Part shown: positions 47,215 through 57,039 of the stretch, piece after piece | Layout of the letters: each line of letters begins with the position of its first letter | How positions within the stretch are numbered: the stretch's first letter is position 1 | From: Polytrichum commune | Taxonomy: Eukaryota > Streptophyta > Polytrichopsida > Polytrichales > Polytrichaceae | Reading direction: 5' to 3' | DNA length: 64,000 nt | Assembly (NCBI GenBank): GCA_950295325.1 | Contig: OX485805.1 | Coordinates: 2,418,501 to 2,482,500, forward strand | Made by a program: the position numbers and the translations under genes | Notes under the pieces: model-generated | What the model saw: the letters and a program-made list of their open reading frames with translations, nothing else | Told to the model about the DNA's origin: nothing | Databases searched by the model: none

Positions 47215-48542
47215 CAGTGTTCAAGATTGAAGTCTTCAATGCCCTTCAAACGCGATTTGGCCCTTCAAAATATACCTCTCTCAAAACAGCCCTTCAAAAT
47301 GCAACCCCAAACTCAAAATGAAAACTTCACTTGACGTCTTCAAAAATTTTACACCCGTCAACACTGTAGCGCTACAGTGACGAGGAGGTCGCTGTACATG
47401 GTAACTTTGGGAGGTTGAAGAACCCACATGGTACAAGGATCTAACTTCTCTTCAGTTCCAATTTTTCATTCACATGCTAGTTGATATATTATCAGAGTTG
47501 AATAAGGTCAATCGCAAGTTTCAGTTTGATCTTGTAGATATCACTAGCATAGCTTCTACGATTGATGTAACAATCAGCTTGTTTCGTAGACACTATCTGG
47601 GTGTAAGTTTTGGCCTAACAACCAAACACCTAGGAAAGTTTCTCCGCGAGGTGGTACCCAATGGGCAGATATTGTATGTTGATAGTTTTGGGTGTGAAAA
47701 AATGCATATCTTGCATTATGATTCCATGCCCGAGTGTGACGTAAGAGGCTCATTGGAGGCATGCATCATGTTGGGGAGGCAGTATGTGCAGAAGATCATC
47801 GATTCACTCAATGATCGATTTCCTGACTTGTCCATTTTCAATGCGGCCCAGCTTTTTAGCCCGAAGCACTATCCCGTAGATGAATTGGATAGAGGGACAT
47901 TAACGGAACAATGGTTGAACCGGTTGGTGACACATTTCCGTTGGAGCGATGACCTTGTTAATCAATGCAATGCGGAATTGCTAGAATTCGTGGAGATGTT
48001 ATGTTCCGTTTGTGAACGCCGAAGTATGCAAGAAGCTTGGGTTTTTTGTGGCAATGACCGGGAGTTCATGATTAATTGGCCAACTATGATGTCGCTATGG
48101 CAAGCCATACTTGTGATCCCAACTAGCACTGTTGTTTGTGAGCGTGGTTTTTCAAAGCAAAATTGGGTTAAGAGTGAAAGGAGAACTAGACTCAACCTTG
48201 ACACACTAGATGCTTTAATGAGGGTTAGTCTAAATGGGTTAGGAGTTGAATTCATGGATTGGGATAGTATTTTTGAATCTTGGAAAATTGGCACAAGAAC
48301 CAACAAGCGTAGGGCATTATCACTAGAAGAGGTGGAGTTAGATGGTTGATTCTTAATTCTTCACATTGTATTGGAAGCATGCACCATATAAATCATGCAT
48401 AAGTTTAATATGAGTTTTTTATATTTTATTTCTATATTACTGAATTGACGTCTTGAATTTGAACTAGCCCTTCAACCGAAGGGCTCAAATTTTAGAGCCC
48501 TTCAAAATGAAACTCATATGAGGGCTTCAATCTTGAACACTG
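47215..48542 (+). mobile_element. hAT element reduced to the transposase C-terminus
   Basis: The TIRs are perfect over CAGTGTTCAAGATTGAAG. An exact 8-bp duplication, CTGTTATC, flanks it at 47207-47214 and 48543-48550. Inverted CCCTTCAAA words repeat just inside both ends, as is typical of hAT subterminal regions. The 1328 bp carry only one gene, at 47474-48349. The intact termini suggest it could still be mobilised by a full-length relative. Confidence 0.96.
47474..48349 (+). CDS. hAT transposase C-terminal fragment with dimerisation domain
   Basis: The 291-codon frame starts MLVDILSELNKVNRKFQFDL. It ends with the hAT C-terminal dimerisation domain: WPTMMSLWQAILVIPTSTVV, CERGFSKQNWVKSERRTRLN, then TLDALMRVSLNGLG. 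This resembles the ZNF862-like branch of plant hATs. The open frame extends upstream without a stop to 47405 (through WYKDLTSLQFQFF), which also looks like transposase sequence. The BED zinc finger and most of the DDE catalytic core are missing, so the product cannot cut DNA. It could still dimerise with full-length transposase. The frame is uninterrupted despite this loss, which suggests a young deletion or selection for a regulatory role. Confidence 0.85.
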   Translation: MLVDILSELNKVNRKFQFDLVDITSIASTIDVTISLFRRHYLGVSFGLTTKHLGKFLREVVPNGQILYVDSFGCEKMHILHYDSMPECDVRGSLEACIMLGRQYVQKIIDSLNDRFPDLSIFNAAQLFSPKHYPVDELDRGTLTEQWLNRLVTHFRWSDDLVNQCNAELLEFVEMLCSVCERRSMQEAWVFCGNDREFMINWPTMMSLWQAILVIPTSTVVCERGFSKQNWVKSERRTRLNLDTLDALMRVSLNGLGVEFMDWDSIFESWKIGTRTNKRRALSLEEVELDG

Positions 48543-48550
48543 CTGTTATC

Positions 48551-51500
48551 CATCAAAATAATTCAACTATTCCGCAATCGAGTCAGAAAATGCCTTTGTT
48601 CATTTAAAACTAGATTTGTATCTCACAATCTATGAATAACCTTTCCATTATCGTCTCCGTTCTACATCCAACATATTCATTCCCAATAACTTCATCCATC
48701 AATCCTGATTGCATGGTCTAGAATCTAATTTCTTCTAAAAATTCCATGACTTTCATCCACCATTTCCTAGGAAACTTGGTATCATAACTCATCCTTGGAG
48801 AAGCTCGGGTCGTGTTACATCCAAAACCTATCGATCCCATCCTTTGGAAGCTCAATATCATTGCCAACTAATGTTAGTTAGATTACATCCAAAATCCATT
48901 ATTCTACAATAAGGTTCTAGGGGTTCTTTGGTTATATAACATCCAAAATTTATCATTCTCATATAAGCTTGGTAGTTAACAATTAAGATTATCATATTCC
49001 TCGGGAACATTGGTTAGATTTCATCCAGAATCTATCATTACATGGGCAAGCTTGGCTATATTGCATCTAGCTTTCTTTATTCCAACGAAGTTTGCATTGC
49101 ATTTGAGATCTTTCCCATCATGAGAACATTCAAGTGTCCCATTATCTCCATTGGAACTTTTGCAATGTCCAATGGAGTTCCATTCTTCTATGCAAGGTTG
49201 TCAAGTAGTTGAGGAAGTAGAAATAAGAACCGAAGGTGTCTACATATTCATGCATGTGGGGAGGTCATTTTGGAAGGTAGCCTATCAAAATTGGTGGATG
49301 GGGAATGTTATATGAGAAGTTCTCATGGAAGCCTCGATGAAAATTTGGCTCACAAAGTATGAATGAACCTTTTACAACACATGTTGTTTGGTAAAATGCA
49401 TCCATTTTCATACATAACTATTTAGAAGATTCATTGGAAAACATGTCTTTCCATAAACTTGACAAAGACTTTTGATGATGGGCATTTTAGTCACATGACA
49501 TCACTGAGCTTGATGTTACATTCAACTCGTTGCACGTGGTTAACCTCTAAATGTTTGCAGGTTTGTGATGCTCATATGTGAGTCCTTTCTCTTGTCATTT
49601 TCAATAGTGGTTAATGCTCATCATAGCATGAAAAAAAATCATAGAGACACATTTGGAGCATGCATGGTAGTATTGTCCATATGATTTTGTTGAGGCGCTC
49701 TTTGAATTTAATTTTTCATACCTCATTGATGACGGTCCTTTACTACTCTTTGTCCCGGAGAAGAGAGATGGTAGGGAAAATGTGAGGACGTTTGCTGCCT
49801 CTTATGATCTTGTATTAGGGAAAGATTGGTGGGGTTTCAACGAGTTGCCATTGTGTTCTCCAGTGGACTCGTATGTGACCATACATTTTAAACTTCACAA
49901 TTTTTATTTTTGTAATTTCCTTTTCATTGTGTTTCCATGTGCAATTATATTTTGTCTTGAACGACTTAGCACTAGTTTATGCTTCACAGACTTGTTGTTT
50001 CCGCATCATGTTGTGTGTCCATTCAAATCCAAGGTTAGAATTTTTATTTCAAAAGAAGGTTGAATGTCCGATTTGGATGTGGAGGCATTGGACGTATACT
50101 TTAATCTCAAATTTCCAAGCACGCAATCTATGAACAGGGAAGTGCCACGGAGTAAGGACTTTGAATCGATGTAGATATGATAGAGGCTCGGACAACTCCA
50201 TCATCTGTTGTCCTTGATGCCTACGCATCTACATGTTAGTTTATGACATATTCTCAAAATGTTCAATAATTTTTGCTATGTAATTTATCGTGACTTGTGC
50301 AAATTTTAAAACAAATGTCTCAACATGTTTCATTGGCAGTGCAGACATAGTGGTCAATATCTAGTCGCATACAAGGAGGACTCAACATTGTTTGATGCCA
50401 TTTTATTTCCTTTATGTGATCTAGTGTCAAATTCCACACAAATCGTTGACGTCGATTCTCACAAATTGCTTGTGAAGAAAATTCCAAGGAAAAATTGATT
50501 GAGTACGTAAGCTTTACAATTTAATCATAGTTTCTACCAACTTGTATTCGTTCATTTCAATTTGCATTCTAACAATGATAATTTGGTTTTGCAAAAAAAA
50601 AAAAGCAAAAAAGAACATGAATTCACCTCCATGTAAGGGTTTGCTAGTCTATGTGGAGAACATGGCTCATGTTATGTCAAACTCATTGACGCTGAGACCT
50701 TGCCATAGGTACGTACAAATAGCTTGTAACCCTTACATAGATGACGAGGAAGTTGAGTGCATAGATCTTGATGAGTAGGTTACAATAGTTTATAGACATT
50801 TTGATAAGTGTCAATATCATCCACTACATTTTTGTTTGAATTGGATATTTGTTGGTTGGATGTGTGACAATGTTTGAATTTTTGTCTTACTTTTAAATTA
50901 CCAAAATTTATGGACTTTGGGTTTGTGTAATCAATTTCTCTTTATTCCTAAACATTTGTAAAATGGTGTGTACAACAATCTTAACAGTTGGCATGTGATC
51001 ATATTAATATGTTGACTCTTAATCATTTCAAGAACTCTATTCCAAACCCTCGTGTTGCCCTCCAGTTGTTGAATTTTAGAGTCTAGAGGCATCCACTTGG
51101 ACAATTGCAATATGTTGAAACTCCATGTTCATATTAGTAAGACATAAATGCCATGGTCATGTGGATTTGGTCACCTTGGGATTGAGTAAGTTAGTTGGTG
51201 GGTGTCGTGTTGTGATGTTTGTGAAGGTCCAAATTCAAAACCCTATGAGATTTCTTAGGAAGCTAGTGCCACAAGAAGTGTCTTCCCATAACTAAGTCTA
51301 AATGATGGCATCCACCAATTACTTTTGCAGTTTCTAGGTTTTGTTGGGGGTAATGTTATTAAAAAAATATGTAATTATTTGTGTTGAAATACCACAAACA
51401 TAGAGTTCTAGTGGTTGTATTTCCAGATATTTTTTCTACTCCACTGCTCACTACTCATTGCTCACATGATAACACTCCCCCTTAATATGACCCTAAGGAG

Positions 51501-52138
51501 GCAATATGCATGAAATTTCACATGAGAATATGCGCCATGTGATGTCTCAAGGAGTTATTTTGAGAATATAAGGATTGCAACATTTGAACTATGGTAATGA
51601 CCTACCTAGCCAACCATAAAGTGTTGTGAAACACGTGTTATCTCCCACAAAGCTCTTCCCCTTGAAAGTTTAGAAATACGTGGAAGGGGTTAATCCATAT
51701 GATCCCAAGTGAAGATGGGCATTTCCTTCTTGTCATTTTTCAAAGCATGGGCACCAAAAACATACTTTAGAAACAATAATCATCCCAATATGATTGCTTT
51801 TATAAATATATAAAATAAACATGTGTGATGAAGGTTGGGAAATGCGTAGAGTTATGCTAGTAAACGAAACTCAATAGAAGTCTATCAACGTTCCTTAGAA
51901 ATCCTCATTTAGATCGGGTTCAACTTGAAACCAATATGCATTCATTTTCCATTGTCATGAACCAAGCATGTACGATACATTGAGCGAAACCATGAGAGGG
52001 AAAAAAACCTAAAGGGGTTATATTTTGTCATATTAAAGTCAAATTGTATTACAATAATCTTCCACTTAAGTATGCACTTTGAACCAGTGTCGTTGGTGCG
52101 CACATAGCTGGTAGGTGTGTACTTTACTCATATCGCCC
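48551..52138. other. Mostly unassigned stretch with one coding-like patch
   Basis: Apart from the segment at 49690-50778, only short open frames are seen. ATCCAAAACCTATC- and ATCATT-type phrases recur between 48800 and 49080, suggesting a decayed low-copy repeat. Confidence 0.4.
49690..50778 (+). pseudogene. Unrecognised coding-like segment, probably an interrupted gene or transposon ORF
   Basis: Several plus-strand pieces read like protein. One is LLFVPEKRDGRENVRTFAAS followed by KDWWGFNELPLCSPVDS (about 49738-49870). Another is MSDLDVEALDVYFNLKFPST (about 50068-50165), a third is GQYLVAYKEDSTLFDAILFP (about 50350-50495), and the last is MNSPPCKGLLVYVENMAHVM ending IDDEEVECIDLDE with a stop at 50778. 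The pieces are separated by AT-rich sequence that could be introns. I do not recognise the family, and frames are not joined with confidence. The sequence after 50778 resembles a 3' untranslated region. Confidence 0.3.
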
Positions 52139-52292
52139 GTGTTCCAAATTGAAGTCTTCAATGCCCTTCAAACGCGATTTGGCCCTTTAAAATATACTTA
52201 TCTCAAAACAACCCTTCAAAACGCAACCCCATATTGAAAATGAAGATGTCACTTGAAGTCCTCTATATGATATACCCTTCAAGCACTGTTTA
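52139..52292 (+). repeat. Solo 5' end of the 47.2-48.5 kb hAT family
   Basis: TTGAAGTCTTCAATGCCCTT, CAAACGCGATTTGGCCCT and AACGCAACCCCA align with the first 157 bp of the element at 47215. The right edge ends CCTTCAAGCACTG, a TIR-like end, so it may be a tiny MITE. No target-site duplication was found. Confidence 0.7.
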
Positions 52293-52689
52293 TACGAAAA
52301 TTGATCAATCAAATTTCATTCGTCCTTGGAGAGCAAAGATTCAAGAATCGAGACTGTGGGTTAGTCGGAAAAATTAACCATTTAATACCCATCTAGCTTA
52401 CCTTTAAAGAATAAAGGTTACGGTGCTCACAAAGCCGTTGGTTTTTTTCTATCCCCTTCTCATCGAGGATTGATGTTGATGGACGAGCTTCGACAACTTC
52501 ATATCGCATTGTTTGTGGAATCGTGCAATCTTTAGAGAGTGTTTAGAGCTACTTTGTTGGGCGAGTGATGTGCTTCATGGAACATGGTCTACAGCTAGTG
52601 GGGGTATGAACCCTAATTTTTGTCAAAAAAATTGCACACTTAACCGGGATGTGTACTTAAAAGGGTGCGTAATTAAGTGGGAGATTACT

Positions 52690-53100
52690 GTACTTGGTCT
52701 ATGACACTAACACTATATTTTGCACAACAAGAGTTTAAAATGCAACAAAGACAATCATCAATATTTAGTATGATGAAGTATTTAAATTGAGGTCCTTTAT
52801 ACAAACTCCACTTATCTTCTCATATTTTCTTTTAATATTTTCATATGCTCCGATCATTATCCATTGTCATATGCTGAAGCTTGTATAATACCAATGAGCG
52901 TAAGCAAGAGGACTAAAACCCTAATAAGGAGTTAAATTGTGTCATGTAAATCGAATTGTGCTTGGTCAATGACACAAAGGAACTGAGAGCATTGTGACAT
53001 CAAATTGCAATAAAGACAATCATAAATATGTGGTGAGTATTTAAAACTCATTTACACAAACTCATCTTACCTTCCTGTCTTCTTTTATTGCTCCGATCGA
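52690..53100. repeat. Diverged tandem duplication, about 270-bp period
   Basis: CTTGGTCTATGACAC, CAACAAAGACAATCATCAAT and TGCTCCGATCATTAT near 52690-52860 correspond to CTTGGTCAATGACAC, CAATAAAGACAATCATAAAT and TGCTCCGATCGAAAT near 52960-53105. Confidence 0.6.
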
Positions 53101-53104
53101 AATT

Positions 53105-54182
53105 ATAATGTAATTGACAAATATGTTGATTTTGGATTCCATCATTTCTTTATGTTTTCAGCTTATAAAATTTAGAATAAAAACCGTAGGATGTCGTATG
53201 GTTTGACATAAAATAATAATTTTCGTAATGAAACTTGCCACGTGTCATGTTCACATTGAGCCCCATACAATGTCTCGGTGGGTATTTTGGACCTCTAAAG
53301 CTTACGAGTCAACCGTTATAATTTTATTCTTTTTATTCTTTTCTTCTTTTCTTTACTATGCTTATCATGAAGTTTGACACTCAACTCAAATCTTTACAGA
53401 ATCCACTATGGATTTAGTGCTTGTGACTTAGGTCCAAGATGACGATAAACTACTGGGTGATAGTGGAGAAGTACCCATTTCCGAATGGAGTGGTTGGCGG
53501 ATTCGATTCCCACTGTGAAATCTTCTCTCTACTTGACAGGAAAAAAAAGGAAAAACTAGGTAGGTAGGTAGGAAGCCAAGAGCCCACCCACCGCAAGGTA
53601 GACTTTAAACCCCACCCTGCACCTAGAGGATTATTGAGCAGGGTAGGGCCAACGGGCTCAAATTCACGTCAGATTGTTCAACGTTCGTTATTTATTTGTT
53701 TATTGCATGTGAATTGGCTTTCTACACTATGTACACTGGTATCACAAAGGGCTTGGATACAAAAATTGGTATATGCCATTAAGTTGACCCATCGTGACAC
53801 TAAGGTATCTGCATCCACACTAATTTAGTATTTATTACTACAATAAGAAAATGAAAGTTTGTTTTTTTAATACTTTGGTTGTTGGACGGATAAATAAATA
53901 AAAAGATATATCTTTTGTGCCTTCATTTTCACCCAAGGTAACTTGCACGGGTAAAGAGGTAACCTATTCACGAGGTCAACCTAATTGCACATTTATCAAT
54001 GTAGATTGAGTCCCCAATGGGGGGCTCTAATTTGTAGAGTCCCCATGATTATAATAAATCGAGGTAGATTATCTTTGTTGTCTATTGTGATCTTAACCCT
54101 ACAACCCAAAAAAGTGCATGTGCGATGCACTTCTCACAATAGAAGTTCATTTTTTTCTCACTTCTATGTTTGCCCTTGGCAT
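53105..54182. other. Intergenic stretch with a possible SINE-like segment
   Basis: No gene was recognised. GTGATAGTGG near 53459 and GGATTCGATTCCCAC near 53499 resemble polymerase III A and B boxes at suitable spacing. A following A-rich tract and GGTA repeats lie near 53540. Confidence 0.3.
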
Positions 54183-54309
54183 GACATTATTAACCAATGT
54201 GCATTTGTTTTGTGGGCCCTAAGAACATAACCATGGGATGCTAGGAACTCAATCTAAATATGAGTCTCAAGGCCCACAAAACAAACGCACAATGCCTATT
54301 AATATTATG
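54183..54309. repeat. Long imperfect hairpin (foldback)
   Basis: ATTTGTTTTGTGGGCC at 54202-54217 pairs exactly, apart from one base, with the inverted copy GGCCCACAAAACAAACG at 54270. Pairing continues outward through AATGTGC/GCACAAT and AATATTAAT-like sequence. Each arm is about 35 bases around a loop of about 50. It could be a small foldback MITE or a hairpin transcript. Confidence 0.6.
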
Positions 54310-55904
54310 AGATTTGAGGACTTGTTTCTAATACTTAAAGAATTGCAAGAAAAATAAAATTCTTTCTACTTTCAATGGCCTTAACAATTGTAACTTTCCT
54401 AGGGTTTTCATGGGTGTGTGTATTCTAGCGTGCGCATTCTAGAGAGTAATGCACTCGCCAACCAAACCCATGATATTTCCTTTTGTTTCTCATGACAAAG
54501 AGAAATCTATGTCATGTTTTAAAAGCCTTTGTCACGTGTCATAGTGTACAACGTACTTAGACCACAACATAATGAAAGTAAAAAGATAAAATGACTTAAG
54601 GATATTTACTAAAAGTAGACATTTTCAAATAGATATTTCTATGACATGGTCACTCTTATTTTCTACTGAGACAATGTGTTTGAGCTCTCTCGCCACAAAA
54701 ACAAGTGACCGCCAAAAATTATCCGTTCATGGATATGTAGGATTCCATGTTGATTTCATGTCACTTTCTCATCCATTTTATGACATGCTCACCCATGATC
54801 ATTTCTAATTTAGGTGACCAAGTGGTAAATGAAGTTGGACCTCCACTCATTTCTCAAGCAATGAGAGATTTTAGAAAGCGATGGTCATGGTCACTAATCA
54901 CTAGAGTAAACCAACCCTTATAAGAAGGAACCCACTTGTGGCAAGCAATTACCTTACACTTTAAACAAGCAAATTTGTTTATTTGACTCATGCTCATTTG
55001 CAATCCTCTTAAGGTAATCTTCATCACTACCACCACATCCTCCTTGAATTTTGCTTTAGAGAGGGGGGGGGGGGGGCATAGAAGTGCCACCACATCTACC
55101 ACATCTTCCTCAACATTAAGGCTAAACGGACCAAAACAAATAGGCACTATTTTTGATGCAGTAGAATAAAGGACTATAGATCCTCGTCAAACCTCATTCA
55201 ATGCTAAAAGGCATATCTTTATTACACTTCATGGCACAAGCTTTAGATCAACTTCTACATGATTGTTTAATTGACGATAACACATGCATAATGTTATTCT
55301 TACAAATTTGGGGATTATAATATTGGGTATATGGTAGCAAATCGGTATCATAATGATGATGCCTTCGGTACCTACTATAGTTTTAAAGGTCCTCCACCAA
55401 GTACTCCACAATTTCTCTTCCACCACTTTTGAGTAGAAATTGCATTGGCTCCATTGAAGATACCATATTAGCATTTGATCAACCCATGCCACCACATCAC
55501 CCTCCAACATTATTTTAGAGGGAGCCAAAGTATTACTACCATGACCACATCTCCCTCTACACCAATCAACTTAGATTTTGAGGCCTCTAAATGATGAGAG
55601 TATTTTTTTTCATTATTGTTACTTTTGAAGTGTTGGAAAGTGTTACCCTTGAAGCACTTCATGGTTGCTTTTTAATAGACTTTGCATGGTCACTTTATTG
55701 ATATAACACATGTCCATCATTGTCTTACTGTCATACACATTATGATGTTATGTGTAAAGTAACAATTGATGTTGTAGTGATGGTGCCTCCATCACTATAG
55801 TCCAAAGGCCTCTCCATACAACACTCCGCGTACAAGCTCCTTATACCATTGCTCTGGAACATGATGTGAAGGGAGATGTGGTGGTACGGTTGGAGATGCT
55901 CTAA
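54310..55904. other. Repeat-rich stretch without a recognised gene
   Basis: Between about 55200 and 55900 two diverged units about 420 bp apart share GATGCCT, CTATAGT, AAAGG, CCT and ACTCC blocks, which open long minus-strand frames by periodicity. A run of 14 G lies at 55063-55076. Confidence 0.35.
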
Positions 55905-56131
55905 GGACCGGTTCACACGGGGTCCCAAATCCCAAGTCCCAGCTTGTGAGCCTCAAGTAACCACTAAAATAAGGTAAATTATCATTAACGTCATATCTTG
56001 ATTATTTTATGCAAAAATATTCACATGACTTGGGTTGAGAGTTGGATCTAGCTTTTTGCTCTACCCAACATGTAACACAAATCCCAAGCCTCGCCTTTAA
56101 AAAGCGATTCCATGTAGGCATCCATGTCTTA

Positions 56132-56912
56132 CAGTCTAACCTTGATAATGTCACCCTTGTTAATATAACACCTTGATATTGTCACCTAAAAGTTTGAAAC
56201 CGATTTTCATAGTGTAAAACTCCCTCGTTATTATCCCTATCACCCTTGGTAATGTCACTATTTTTTTCCAAAATCCGTAGTATAAATGTGATAATACCAA
56301 GTATGGAGTACATAAACATGGAAGGTGAAGATGATTTTGAGGTGGAATATTCTACTGAGGAGCTTGTGCAATTAGTGCAAGATGGCGAACAGGTTCTTGA
56401 TTCCATGGAAGTAGACCCATTGATTGTTGATAACAGTGATGATGAGTCTAAAGTAGTGAAGCTAAGCGATGCACAAAAATATGCTAAAGATGTTTTGAAT
56501 TTTATGGCTAGCCAAGGTTCTCATATTTTCAACACTTTGGACTTGTTAGGAATGGAAAAAATCCATGACAAACTCATTAGAATTGGTGTTGCACATTTAA
56601 CATCAACAAAACAATGTGACATTAGAAGCTTCTTTGTCTCTAGTGAGAGGTCTTTACCTGATCTCAATGACACATTATGATGTGCTCTTGTTGTTATTCA
56701 CAATTTTGAATTAGATTTTACATTAAAAAACATTGAAGTATTTGTTATTTTCTTTTTTACATTGTAATTTTATTTTTATTTTCTACCTTTTTTTTTGATA
56801 ATATCACATTATGCACAAATCTTCAAAATGTGACATTATCAAATATGTCATACCTTGTTTATATCACTCTTTTTGGTGAAACGGATGGTGTGACATTATC
56901 AAGGTTAGACTG
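56132..56912 (+). mobile_element. pogo/Tigger-type element, internally deleted
   Basis: The TIR is CAGTCTAACCTTGATAATGT and continues CAC, identical at both ends. TA dinucleotides flank it (56130-56131 and 56913-56914), the Tc1/mariner-pogo target duplication. Extra AATGTCAC words lie just inside the ends. The 781 bp encode only a transposase C-terminal fragment. Confidence 0.93.
56246..56680 (+). CDS. pogo/Tigger transposase C-terminal fragment
   Basis: The 144-codon frame has an acidic stretch (YINMEGEDDFEVEYSTEELV; DNSDDESKVVKL) followed by LSDAQKYAKDVLNFMASQGS, FNTLDLLGMEKIHDKLIRIG and QCDIRSFFVSSERSLPDLND. This is the kind of tail found downstream of the DDE domain in plant Tigger-like proteins. 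The helix-turn-helix DNA-binding domains and DDE core are absent, so it cannot transpose on its own. The start may be the second Met (MEYINMEGED). Assignment rests on the surrounding pogo termini and on tail composition, not on a catalytic motif. Confidence 0.65.
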   Translation: MVMSLFFSKIRSINVIIPSMEYINMEGEDDFEVEYSTEELVQLVQDGEQVLDSMEVDPLIVDNSDDESKVVKLSDAQKYAKDVLNFMASQGSHIFNTLDLLGMEKIHDKLIRIGVAHLTSTKQCDIRSFFVSSERSLPDLNDTL

Positions 56913-57039
56913 TAGTTGGGACTTAGAACTTGGAACCCCGTGTGAAGTGGTAAGTCCCAACTTTCATGCTCTCAACGGTTGAGATCGCACGGATTGAAAT
57001 CAAGCAACTCGGGACTTGGGACCCCTTGTGAACCGGCCC

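Larger units (their letters stand above)
55905..57039. mobile_element. PIF/Harbinger-like MITE, interrupted by a pogo element
   Basis: The left end GGACCGGTTCACACGGGG and the complement of the right end, GGGCCGGTTCACAAGGGG, form a 24-bp TIR with two mismatches, continuing TCCCAA. The flanks TAA and AAA suggest an imperfect 3-bp TWA-type duplication, so the superfamily is tentative. Without the insertion at 56132-56912 the element would be about 350 bp. Confidence 0.75.

Noticed and set aside
54854-55928. Minus-strand open frames of 60-99 codons
   Set aside because: They run across a diverged tandem repeat and a 14-base G run; the proteins show no family features.
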